The position numbers and the translations under genes are program-made. This document shows positions 16,634 to 28,002 of a DNA stretch of 64,000 nt, piece by piece. The stretch's first letter is position 1; each line of letters begins with the position of its first letter. Source of the DNA: Massilia polaris (GTDB taxonomy: Bacteria; Pseudomonadota; Gammaproteobacteria; Burkholderiales; Burkholderiaceae_D); assembly GCF_012927275.1 (NCBI RefSeq), contig NZ_JABBGG010000008.1, positions 124,001 through 188,000 on the forward strand, read 5' to 3'. The notes under the pieces are model-generated. The model was not told the origin of the DNA, did not search any database, and saw nothing but the letters and a program-made list of their open reading frames with translations.

Positions 16634-17587
16634 ATGACAACAGAAACCAAAGACACCCTGCAAAAATTCATCTTCGAGAACGCCGCCGTGCGCGGCGAGT
16701 TCGTCGAGATCTCGGACACCTGGCGCGAAGTCCAGGCGCGCCACAGCTACCCGCCGGCGGTCAAGACCGTGCTGGGCGAGATGCTGGCCGCCGCCGCCCT
16801 GCTGTCGGCCAACCTGAAGTTCAACGGCGCGATCGTCATGCAGATCCACGGCGATGGCCCGGTCAAGCTGATGGTCGTCGAATGCGACTCCGAACTGCGC
16901 CTGCGCGCCACCGCCAAGCTGGCCGAAGGCGCGCACGTGGCCGACGACGCCACCCTGACGTCGCTGCTGAACGCGACCGGCAAGGGCCGTTTCGTGATCA
17001 CCCTCGACCCGATGGACAAGATGCCCGGCCAGCAGCCGTACCAGGGCATCGTGCCGCTCGACGGCGAAGACATGGCGACCGTGATCGAAAACTACATGCT
17101 GCGTTCCGAGCAGCTCGACACGCGCCTGTGGATCGCTGCCGACGCCCATATCTCGCGCGGGTTGCTGCTGCAAAAGCTGCCGCGCCACAGCGGCAAGGAC
17201 GACCAGACCAAGCAGGCCAGCGAAGCGGAAGAACTCGAAACGTGGAACCGCGCGGTGATGCTGGCGTCGACCCTGAAACAGGAAGAGCTGCTGTCGGCCG
17301 ATATCCAGACCCTGATGAACCGCCTGTTCTGGGAAGAGACCATCCGCGTGTTCGACCCGGCGCACCCGCACTTCCACTGCAGCTGCACCCGTGAAAAGGT
17401 CGGCAACATGCTGAAGATGCTGGGCACCGAGGAAGTCGAGGCGGCGCTGGAAGATTTGGATGCGCTCGAAATCAACTGCGACTTCTGCGGCAAGCACTAC
17501 GCATTCGACAAGGTCGACTGCGCGCAGCTGTTCGCCACCGATACCCCGGTCGAGATCCTGATCCCGGCGGGCGATGTCAAGCACTGA
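16634..17587 (+). CDS. hslO: Redox-regulated chaperone Hsp33
   Basis: Hsp33 is a holdase turned on when oxidants release zinc from its C-terminal cysteines. The 317-residue protein has the N-terminal substrate-binding core (FIFENAAVRGEFVEI...) and a linker. The zinc centre is formed by CSC in FHCSCTREK and CDFC in NCDFCGKHY. The end of the gene overlaps the start of the thioesterase gene by 14 bases in another frame. Confidence 0.96.
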   Translation: MTTETKDTLQKFIFENAAVRGEFVEISDTWREVQARHSYPPAVKTVLGEMLAAAALLSANLKFNGAIVMQIHGDGPVKLMVVECDSELRLRATAKLAEGAHVADDATLTSLLNATGKGRFVITLDPMDKMPGQQPYQGIVPLDGEDMATVIENYMLRSEQLDTRLWIAADAHISRGLLLQKLPRHSGKDDQTKQASEAEELETWNRAVMLASTLKQEELLSADIQTLMNRLFWEETIRVFDPAHPHFHCSCTREKVGNMLKMLGTEEVEAALEDLDALEINCDFCGKHYAFDKVDCAQLFATDTPVEILIPAGDVKH

Positions 17588-18053
17588 CCTGCGCACCACC
17601 CCGCGCGCGGCGTTCCCGCACTTCTGCGAGATCGCCACGCGCTGGATGGACAACGACGTCTATGGCCACGTGAATAACGTGGTGTACTACTCGTATTTCG
17701 ACACGGCAGTGAACCAGTTCCTGATCGCGAACGGCGTGCTGGACATCCGTCAGGGCGAGATCGTCGGATTCGTTGTGGACAGCGGCTGTTCGTACTTCAG
17801 TCCAATTGCGTTTCCGGACACGGTGCACGTAGGCATGCGCGTCGCCAGGCTAGGCAATTCCAGCGTACGTTATGAGATCGGGATTTACCGTAACGACGAC
17901 GCTGCACCTGCCGCTGTCGGCCACTTCGTCCACGTCTACGTGGAGCGCAGCAGCAATCGCACGGTGCCGATTCCCCCGCGTGTGCGCGACGTGCTCGAAA
18001 CCATTCGCGGTACCACGAGCGGTCTTCCTAGCCAAAGGGATTCAAAAAATTAA
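17574..18053 (+). CDS. Acyl-CoA thioesterase, 4-hydroxybenzoyl-CoA thioesterase (hot-dog) family
   Basis: This is a 159-residue single hot-dog domain. The signature is RWMDNDVYGHVNNVVYYSYFD, with the catalytic Asp of the HBT-type family in DNDVYGHVNN. A second strand, GFVVDSGCSYFSPIAFPDTV, matches the family core. It starts inside the 3' end of hslO. Its last 26 bases overlap, on the opposite strand, the ancestral 3' end of the broken vapC gene, which suggests that the stop region was shaped by the insertion of the toxin-antitoxin module. Confidence 0.9.
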   Translation: MSSTDLRTTPRAAFPHFCEIATRWMDNDVYGHVNNVVYYSYFDTAVNQFLIANGVLDIRQGEIVGFVVDSGCSYFSPIAFPDTVHVGMRVARLGNSSVRYEIGIYRNDDAAPAAVGHFVHVYVERSSNRTVPIPPRVRDVLETIRGTTSGLPSQRDSKN

Positions 18054-18438
18054 CGCCAGTGTTTGAAAAATCCTGGACGTTGCGAGTCACAACGTCAAGC
18101 CCATGAATTAACGCGATCGCGGCAATTTACTTATCGACGGGATGGTTCGCATTGGGAGACATCAAACGCCCCCACACTTGTGCACAGTCCGCATCGAAGG
18201 CCAATACCCGATCCGCATATTCGTCCATGACCAGATTGAGCCAAAGCTCCAGCCGGTCAGCTTGGGGCTGGTCACCGCGGCCGCGGATGTTTTCAATTCC
18301 ACGTCGAATTTCACCAACTGTCTGCACAGACAGGTAACGTTCGGCAACCGGTGTCGAACGGAAAAAGTATGCGACACCCGGATTGGCACGACTCCCTTTC
18401 CGCGCTTCGCTAATCACATTCGTATCGATCAGGTACAT
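18028..18438 (-). pseudogene. vapC: VapC-type PIN toxin with a single nonsense codon
   Basis: PIN ribonuclease toxins cut RNA (often initiator tRNA) unless bound by their antitoxin. Translation begins MYLIDTNVISEARKG, with the first catalytic Asp, and continues through the Glu in QTVGEIRRG and the Asp in FDADCAQVWG. It stops at a TAA (18127-18129) after NHPVDK. Reading straight through that codon gives IAAIALIHGLDVVTRNVQDF and then FLNPFG before a TAG at 18028-18030, which is the normal end of this family. One C-to-T change (CAA to TAA) therefore cuts the protein from about 136 to 103 residues and removes the last conserved acidic residue. Confidence 0.88.
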
Positions 18439-18446
18439 TCCTGATT

Positions 18447-18659
18447 TTAGCCTTTACGTACATCGAAGTCGGCATCCTCGCCCACGTCGGGCATACTTGC
18501 GAGCACGTCCGCGACACTTCGGCGGCGAGGCCGTTTGAGCACGGCTTTCAATATCTCACGGTGCTCGGCCTCGGCACTGCGGCCGTTGGCGGCGGCCCTT
18601 TTTTTCAAGGCAAGCGCCACATCTTCATCGATATTGCGAACGATTAAATTTGTCGCCAT
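18447..18659 (-). CDS. vapB: FitA/VapB-like ribbon-helix-helix antitoxin
   Basis: This 70-residue antitoxin lies upstream of the vapC remnant, with eight bases between the genes. MATNLIVRNIDEDVALALKKRAAANGRS is a ribbon-helix-helix DNA-binding domain. The segment SVADVLASMPDVGEDADFDV resembles the toxin-binding tail of FitA-like antitoxins. The start at 18659 is preceded by GGGAAG; a longer upstream start is in-frame but lacks such a site. With its toxin broken, the antitoxin may persist as an orphan. Confidence 0.85.
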   Translation of the reverse strand: MATNLIVRNIDEDVALALKKRAAANGRSAEAEHREILKAVLKRPRRRSVADVLASMPDVGEDADFDVRKG

Positions 18660-18790
18660 GGCAGCTTCCCAGAGATGCAATCAATGATTGCATAGTACCT
18701 TCCTGTGAAATCTGCCGCAAGCGTACTGAGTCAGGGGTAACGTTTTACCGGTGCCACTTACAAGCAACTGCAAAAATTGGAGATCCCACC

Positions 18791-19450
18791 ATGTCGCTAG
18801 CGCTTTACGGTCATCCCTTTTCCTCGTACACGCAGAAAGTGCTCATCGCGCTGTACGAAAACGGCATCCCCTTCGAATTCCGCTGTATCGGACCGGAGAC
18901 GCCGCAGCACTCGGCAGAGTGGCTGCGGCGCTGGCCGCTGCGCAAATTCCCGCTCCTGGTCGACAATGATCGCAACATCGTCGAGACCAGCATCATCATC
19001 GAGTATCTCCAGCTCGCGCATCCGGGACCAATACGCCTGCTGCCCGAGGACCCGGTGGCCGCGATGGACGTGCGCTTTCTCGACCGCTTCTTCGACCTGC
19101 ATGTCATGAGCCCGATTCAGCACGCGGTAAGCGGCACCATGACTGGCGACCCGGTGAAGCGTGAAGATGGTTTAGCCTTTGCCAGGGAAAAGCTGGATCT
19201 CGCGTACGCGTGGCTTGACACGCAGCTTGCCGGAAGGACCTGGGCTGCCGGCGGGGACTTTACCCTCGCGGACTGCGCGGCCGCCCCCTCCCTGTTCTAT
19301 GCGGATTGGACGCACCCGATTTCTGACGCCTACCCCATACTGCGCGCCTACCGCACCCGCTTGCTGGCCCGCCCGGCCTTCGCCCGCGCGGTGGACGAGG
19401 CGCGGCCGTACCGGCAGCTGTTCCCTTTGGGGGCGCCTGACCAGGATTAA
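18791..19450 (+). CDS. Glutathione S-transferase family protein
   Basis: The 219-residue protein has an N-terminal thioredoxin-like domain (LYGHPFSSYTQKVLIALYENG, then PLRKFPLLVDNDRNIVETSIIIEYL) that contains the GSH-binding proline and VETS serine. An all-helical C-terminal domain with the WAAGGDFTLADCAAAPSL motif follows. It is cytosolic and probably conjugates or reduces electrophiles. The start at 18791 follows a GATCCCACC leader. The neighbouring genes (AhpD-like, ECF41) also fit redox or xenobiotic defence. Confidence 0.92.
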   Translation: MSLALYGHPFSSYTQKVLIALYENGIPFEFRCIGPETPQHSAEWLRRWPLRKFPLLVDNDRNIVETSIIIEYLQLAHPGPIRLLPEDPVAAMDVRFLDRFFDLHVMSPIQHAVSGTMTGDPVKREDGLAFAREKLDLAYAWLDTQLAGRTWAAGGDFTLADCAAAPSLFYADWTHPISDAYPILRAYRTRLLARPAFARAVDEARPYRQLFPLGAPDQD

Positions 19451-19489
19451 TGGCGATTCCATGTAACGCGCCATTTTTTTCGCGATTCC

Positions 19490-19516
19490 TGTCACAAGCC
19501 GGCCGGCGCTGACGTC
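19490..19516 (+). promoter_or_regulatory. Putative ECF41-type promoter of the AhpD-like gene
   Basis: TGTCACA at 19490-19496 and CGTC at 19513-19516 are separated by 16 bases and lie 54 bases before the start codon. TGTCACA plus CGTC is the promoter motif reported for ECF41 sigma factors, and the gene that follows the AhpD-like gene encodes one. Confidence 0.72.
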
Positions 19517-19569
19517 TTATAGGTATGGAAGGCACAACGGGTGCCTCCTCCCTATTCGAAAGGCTCATC

Positions 19570-20034
19570 ATGTCGCACGTCGCCCGCATCCCCTTCTATA
19601 CACTCGCCCCAGCCAACCTGAAGGCGATGATCAACCTGTCCGCGTCGGTCAAGAAAAACTCGCTCGGCGAATACCTGGTCGAACTGGTGTTCCTGCGCGT
19701 CTCGCAGGTCAATGGCTGTGGCGTATGCGTCGACATGCACTGGCGCGAACTGACCAAGAACGGCGCCGATCCGCGTCACCTGAACGCCGTGCCGGGCTGG
19801 CGCGAGGCGCCCTTCTTCAGCCCGCGCCAGCGCGCTGCACTTGGCTGGGCCGACGCCGTCAACGCGCTGCCCCAGCGCGACGACACCGACGCCGCCTACG
19901 CTGAACTGGAGAAGCATTTCGACCCGACCGAGATCGCTGAACTGAGCTACGCGGTAGCCGTAATCAAGGGCTGGAATGTGCTTAACCTCAGCTTGCGCAA
20001 CCAGATCCCGCAAGTCCCTGCGCCGGGCTTTTAA
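19570..20034 (+). CDS. Carboxymuconolactone decarboxylase / AhpD-like protein
   Basis: This 154-residue all-helical protein has the AhpD-type redox motif in NGCGVCVDMHWRELTKNG (CxxC with a following His). Such proteins are alkylhydroperoxidase-like. This gene type is the usual neighbour and target of ECF41 sigma factors. An ECF41-like promoter is found upstream, and the sigma gene starts 48 bases downstream in the same direction, giving a self-contained regulatory pair. Confidence 0.9.
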   Translation: MSHVARIPFYTLAPANLKAMINLSASVKKNSLGEYLVELVFLRVSQVNGCGVCVDMHWRELTKNGADPRHLNAVPGWREAPFFSPRQRAALGWADAVNALPQRDDTDAAYAELEKHFDPTEIAELSYAVAVIKGWNVLNLSLRNQIPQVPAPGF

Positions 20035-20082
20035 GCATTGATCCGCCAGGCATTACACTGTCAAACCGACCGAGTGCCAGCC

Positions 20083-20970
20083 ATGACCCAGCAACCCACG
20101 ACCGACGAGATCCTCGCTTTCGACGCGCTCTGTCCGCGCTTGTTTTCGATCGCGTACCGGATGCTCGGCACGCGCGCCGATGCGGAGGATGTCGTGCAGG
20201 ATGCCTGGCTGCGCTGGCACGGCGCCGAACAGGCCGGCGTGCAATCGCCCGAGGCCTGGCTGGTGACGGTCACCACGCGCCTCGCCCTCGACCGGCTGCG
20301 CACCCGCAAGGCGGAGCGCGAAACCTACACTGGCTGGTGGCTGCCGGAGCCGCTGGTCGAGCTGGACGAACACACGCCGGAAAGTGCCGCCGAACTGGCG
20401 AGCGACGTATCGGTGGCGCTCATGTGGGTGCTGGAACGGCTGGCGCCCGAAGAGCGCGCCGCATTCCTGATGCGCCAGGTGTTCGACCAGGACTACGCCG
20501 ACATCGCGGCCATGCTGAACAAATCCGAAGCCAGCTGCCGCCAGCTGGTGCACCGGGCGCAGGCGCGGGTGCAGCAGGAACGTCCCCGCTTCGAGGTACC
20601 GAAGGATATGCACCGCGACCTGCTGGCCAGGTTCATGCAGGCTGCCGGTAACGGCGACCGCGCAGCCATGAAGGCGATGATGTCGGACGATGTGCAGCTG
20701 GTGGCCGACGGCGGCGGCAAGGTCAACTCGTTCCAGCATATCCTGCACGGGGCTGGCCGCGTGGCTGGCGTTTACTGGGCACTGGAAAACCAGAATCCGT
20801 CTCAGGTTGCGTACCGCGCTGCCGTGGTCAATGGCGAGCCAGGACTGTTGCGCTACGTCGCAGGAAAAATCGAATCGGCCCAGTCCTTCATCGTCGACGA
20901 CGGCCGCATTGTGGTGGTCTTCATCATGCGTAACCCCGACAAGCTCACCACGATCCCGCAATTTATTTGA
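20083..20970 (+). CDS. sigJ: ECF41-family RNA polymerase sigma factor with SnoaL-like C-terminal domain
   Basis: The 295-residue protein has sigma region 2 (FDALCPRLFSIAYRMLGTRADAEDVVQDAWLRW) and region 4 with a helix-turn-helix (YADIAAMLNKSEASCRQLVHRAQARV). A C-terminal extension (about residues 180-295) with a SnoaL/NTF2-like fold follows, the hallmark of ECF41. In this family no anti-sigma factor is needed because the extension modulates activity itself. The extension contains the conserved DGGGK motif in LVADGGGKVNS. The start at 20083 was chosen because the upstream alternative adds only 15 unconserved residues. Confidence 0.93.
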   Translation: MTQQPTTDEILAFDALCPRLFSIAYRMLGTRADAEDVVQDAWLRWHGAEQAGVQSPEAWLVTVTTRLALDRLRTRKAERETYTGWWLPEPLVELDEHTPESAAELASDVSVALMWVLERLAPEERAAFLMRQVFDQDYADIAAMLNKSEASCRQLVHRAQARVQQERPRFEVPKDMHRDLLARFMQAAGNGDRAAMKAMMSDDVQLVADGGGKVNSFQHILHGAGRVAGVYWALENQNPSQVAYRAAVVNGEPGLLRYVAGKIESAQSFIVDDGRIVVVFIMRNPDKLTTIPQFI

Positions 20971-20985
20971 ACTGCCCGGCGCAGG

Positions 20986-21450
20986 ATGAATGTGCCACAA
21001 TCAGGTTTTCATTCTCCTGTCTTCGAGATGACACTTCCTGTTTCCTGCGGCACTCTCATTGTCAACGGCGCAGGTCAGCTGCTGCTTTGCCACGTTACCG
21101 GCACGGCCAAGTGGGATATCCCGAAGGGGATGCAAGACCCGGGCGAGACGCCGATTGAAACGGCAATGCGCGAGATGAAGGAAGAAGCCGGACTCGAATT
21201 CGAAGCGGCGATGTTTACGGACCTGGGCTGCTTCGACTACCGCAAGGACAAGATGCTGCACCTGTTCCTGGTGCGCGCGCCCGCGGCGTTGGACTGCCTC
21301 GACCACCTGGAATGCACCAGCTTCTTCCCGCACCACGTGACGGGCGATCCAACGCCCGAAGCGGACGGCTTCCGCTGGGCGTCGCGCGACGAACTGGCCA
21401 AGCTATGCTGGCCAAGAATGGCGGAACGCCTGGCGGCGATGGACTGGTAG
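20986..21450 (+). CDS. Nudix hydrolase
   Basis: The 154-residue protein has a complete Nudix box (Gx5Ex7REx2EExGL, within GMQDPGETPIETAMREMKE and EEAGL). Before it come KWDIPKG and two beta-strands. A second in-frame ATG at 21028 (MTLPVSCGT) would also give a complete fold, so the true start is uncertain. The substrate is unknown; related enzymes hydrolyse nucleotide-sugars or (di)nucleotides. It is 15 bases downstream of the sigma gene and may be co-transcribed with it. Confidence 0.9.
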   Translation: MNVPQSGFHSPVFEMTLPVSCGTLIVNGAGQLLLCHVTGTAKWDIPKGMQDPGETPIETAMREMKEEAGLEFEAAMFTDLGCFDYRKDKMLHLFLVRAPAALDCLDHLECTSFFPHHVTGDPTPEADGFRWASRDELAKLCWPRMAERLAAMDW

Positions 21451-21466
21451 TCCCTGCAAACGACAA

Positions 21467-21487
21467 CAGCCCCATCGGGGCTGCTTT
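21467..21487 (+). terminator. Terminator after the Nudix gene
   Basis: CAGCCCC (21467-21473) pairs with GGGGCTG (21477-21483) around ATC. Only a short T-run follows, so it is a moderate terminator. Confidence 0.6.
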
Positions 21488-21527
21488 CACATCCGCTCCT
21501 GTAGTTAACCGGACCTGCGCTACAACG

Positions 21528-21974
21528 CTAATTATTCAAAAGGACATGTGCGATCAGGCCAGTGGCCAATGCTACCAACGCATAGTCATTGCCGGCCTGG
21601 ACCCATTGGTATCCACGCGGAGGCGCGGACAGGCGACGGCCGCGCCAGTCGCTGACCACATAACGCGAACCGCGATATTCGTGCGCCAGGTATGCGCCGC
21701 GCTGCACGCGGTAGTGTGAGCCGGTGGTGTAACCGTAGTGGCGGCGCTCGGCACCGTGGCGGTTATCGTAACGATCATGGCGGTCATAACGTCCGTCATG
21801 GCCGTACTGCGCGCGCTGGTTGTTGTCATAACGCTCGCCGCGGTAGCTGCGGTCGTTCTGCTCATACCGGTCATTGCGGTTGTCGCGGTCGTCGCGGTCG
21901 TAGGACTGCGCGAATGCGGCACCGGAAGTAAAGGTCGCTGCAACAGCGGCGATGATGAGGGCTTTCGTGTTCAT
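21528..21974 (-). CDS. RcnB-like periplasmic protein
   Basis: The 148-residue exported protein has a cleavable signal peptide (MNTKALIIAAVAATFTSGAAFA). A low-complexity Asp/Arg/Tyr/Asn/His segment follows (DRDDRDNRNDRYEQNDRS and onwards). The C-terminal RcnB-type domain reads YRVQRGAYLAHEYRGSRYVV, DWRGRRLSAPPRGYQWVQ, then GNDYALVALATGLI. In E. coli RcnB takes part in nickel/cobalt homeostasis. Here the role is unknown; the repeated charged motif may bind metal or polyanions. Confidence 0.85.
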   Translation of the reverse strand: MNTKALIIAAVAATFTSGAAFAQSYDRDDRDNRNDRYEQNDRSYRGERYDNNQRAQYGHDGRYDRHDRYDNRHGAERRHYGYTTGSHYRVQRGAYLAHEYRGSRYVVSDWRGRRLSAPPRGYQWVQAGNDYALVALATGLIAHVLLNN

Positions 21975-22150
21975 ATGAACTCCTGAGGTGAAGTGAAACC
22001 ACTTGTCTGCCTGGGCTCCTGCAGAACCATCGTCTCCAGGAGATGAGCTAGTACAGTTCCTTCGCCCATGAATGCATTAAACCCCGTACAAATGTACAGT
22101 TCTACCGTTTACCAGTAAGAAGTGTTACGCGAGGTATCTACCGGGATCGG

Positions 22151-22447
22151 TCAGGATCTGGCGTAACCTGCCTCGCGCTGGCTGCGTATAGCAAGGATAA
22201 ACACGGTATCGATCTCTTCCACATAGCGGTACAACGCGACGTAACCATGCGATCCGCGTCCGATCACGAGCTCGCGCTTTTCGCCTCTCGCTGGCTTACC
22301 AATCAATGGGTTGTGTTCGAGGATGCCGATGGCGGTGGTGATTTCTTTCATCCGCGACGAAAGATCTTGAATTCGCGTCTGAAGAAGATGTACGAGGATA
22401 CGTTCGAAGTCCTCCATAATTTCAGGAGCGAGTTCGATGCGGGCCAT
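22151..22447 (-). CDS. parE: ParE/RelE-like toxin
   Basis: The 98-residue protein has the RelE/ParE superfamily pattern: an N-terminal helix (LAPEIMEDFERILVHLLQ), a helix with IQDLSSRMKEITTAIGILEHNPLIGKPA, then strands (RELVIGRGSHGYVALYRYVEEIDTVFILAIRSQRE). The start at 22447 lies one base after the antitoxin stop, as in coupled TA operons; a longer in-frame frame upstream is an artefact overlapping the antitoxin. The target is likely gyrase (ParE) or the ribosome (RelE), which cannot be decided from sequence. Confidence 0.85.
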   Translation of the reverse strand: MARIELAPEIMEDFERILVHLLQTRIQDLSSRMKEITTAIGILEHNPLIGKPARGEKRELVIGRGSHGYVALYRYVEEIDTVFILAIRSQREAGYARS

Positions 22448-22448
22448 A

Positions 22449-22733
22449 TCAGCCGCGCATTTTTGTGCCTTTGGGACGCGGCGAGGGTTTGCCCGCCGCG
22501 CGATCTTCGAGATACCGGCGCATGTCGGGCCATGCAACCGTCTTGCCCGTCGCCGCAATCCTGGCCATTCGCGCGTCGGCCTGATCGGAGAACTCAAGAC
22601 GCCGCTCTTCAAGATCAGCTTTTTCGCTGATGGCTTCAAGAATCAGGCTATGGGTGGATTTTCCAGTGCGTTCGGCTGCGGCTGCAATTCGCGCCTTCAA
22701 GTCGTCTGGCAAGCGGATCGTCGTGGTGGACAT
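22449..22733 (-). CDS. parD: ParD/CopG-like ribbon-helix-helix antitoxin
   Basis: The 94-residue protein begins MSTTTIRLPDDLKARIAAAAERTGKSTHSLILEAISEKADLEERR, a ribbon-helix-helix domain with the usual RLPDDL strand. The C-terminal part (WPDMRRYLEDRAAGK) is the toxin-neutralising helix. The toxin gene begins one base after the stop. The dimer probably represses its own operon. Confidence 0.88.
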   Translation of the reverse strand: MSTTTIRLPDDLKARIAAAAERTGKSTHSLILEAISEKADLEERRLEFSDQADARMARIAATGKTVAWPDMRRYLEDRAAGKPSPRPKGTKMRG

Positions 22734-22814
22734 AAAACCTCCGATTTATTCGTGAATGTAGCACACTTGTGACGCGCGCCGGCCGACATGCGGATGATGA
22801 ATCGGGCGCGGACG

Positions 22815-22849
22815 AAAAAAAACCGCCGCGTATCGGGACGGGCGGTTTC
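22815..22849 (-). terminator. Terminator of the pyrG-kdsA-eno-ftsB run
   Basis: On the minus strand AAACCGCC (22841-22848 complement) pairs with GGCGGTTT (22820-22827 complement), followed by a run of T. It is placed just past the ftsB stop. Confidence 0.8.
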
Positions 22850-22864
22850 GTGGGCTTACGACGC

Positions 22865-23212
<348 letters not shown>

Positions 23213-23253
23213 GGCGTCGGAAGCTGGCCGGGTTCAACCGGCCAGGCCTGTTT

Positions 23254-24540
<1,287 letters not shown>

Positions 24541-24626
24541 TCAGTCTCCGGAAAGGTAAAAAATTCATCGCGCGCAAACGCCGAACGCCCACATGGGGCG
24601 CTCGGGAGGTTGGCATATTATTTACA

Positions 24627-27205
<2,579 letters not shown>

Positions 27206-27395
27206 TTATACCTTAAACCGGCCAATACTTCCGCAGAACAAGGTAAAAAAACATCATCGTCACGGCATGTGTACATAACTGCAATATGAAACGGAGCGGA
27301 ACGCAAGTGTATATGGGCTGACTGCGTGAAGCACCGAACAGACTTGCCCGCCTTCAAAGTTCATCCTTGAACTTTTTCCCACCATGGAGGCTGAT

Positions 27396-27800
27396 ATGTC
27401 CTACGAACAACGCGATGCCTACGGCATGTATGCCGACAAGGGCCACAAGGGCCCGGGTCCTGAACTGATGGGCGCCGAGACGCTGATCGGCAACCACGTG
27501 CACAACCTCAGGAACGAGCACCTTGGCGAGATCAAGGAAATCATGCTCGACATGCGTACCGGCAAAGTGGCGTATGCCGTGATGTCGAGCGGCGGCATGC
27601 TGTCGATCGGCGAGAAACTGTTCGCAGTGCCGTGGGAAGCGCTGACGCTCGATACCGTGCACAAGCGCTTCACGATGGATGTCGAAAAGACCCTCATCGA
27701 AAACGCGCCTGGCTTCGACACCGATCACTGGCCCGACATGGCCGAGCAGAAATGGGCGCTTCAGATCCACAGTTACTACGGAACGCAGCACGCCCAATAA
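27396..27800 (+). CDS. PRC-barrel domain protein
   Basis: This 134-residue cytosolic protein carries one PRC-barrel (LMGAETLIGNHVHNLRNEHLGEIKEIMLDMRTGKVAYAVMSSGG, then KLFAVPWEALTLD). Such domains occur in RimM and photosynthetic reaction-centre H subunits and mediate interactions with RNA or proteins. The start at 27396 follows GGAGG five bases before the ATG; the 12-base longer in-frame ATG at 27384 contains that very ribosome site. The role is unknown; it stands as a single gene divergent from pyrG. Confidence 0.88.
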   Translation: MSYEQRDAYGMYADKGHKGPGPELMGAETLIGNHVHNLRNEHLGEIKEIMLDMRTGKVAYAVMSSGGMLSIGEKLFAVPWEALTLDTVHKRFTMDVEKTLIENAPGFDTDHWPDMAEQKWALQIHSYYGTQHAQ

Positions 27801-28002
27801 TCGTTGCCCGGGGCCAGTCCGCCGATCAAACGAAATTTTCGTTTTAAATAACGGCCTGGCTCCGAATTTTTTCTGTTTATCTTTTGAAAACGTGTGGGAA
27901 AATACGACGGATGAGGACTAAAACTCACCAAGTATTGCCCAAAGGCATTTAGAATCACTCCTCGAATTCGCATCGGCGATGTTTTTCTGAGGAAGTGGCG
28001 AC

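Noticed and set aside
15518-17653. 711-codon minus-strand frame covering gamma carbonic anhydrase and hslO
   Set aside because: It crosses two well-supported plus-strand genes and contains codon-complement artefacts (ADV, DRH-rich) with no family motif.
22448-22639. Longer N-terminal form of the RelE/ParE-like toxin
   Set aside because: The extension overlaps the antitoxin gene in another frame and has Arg/Pro-rich shadow composition; the start one base after the antitoxin stop is typical of TA pairs.
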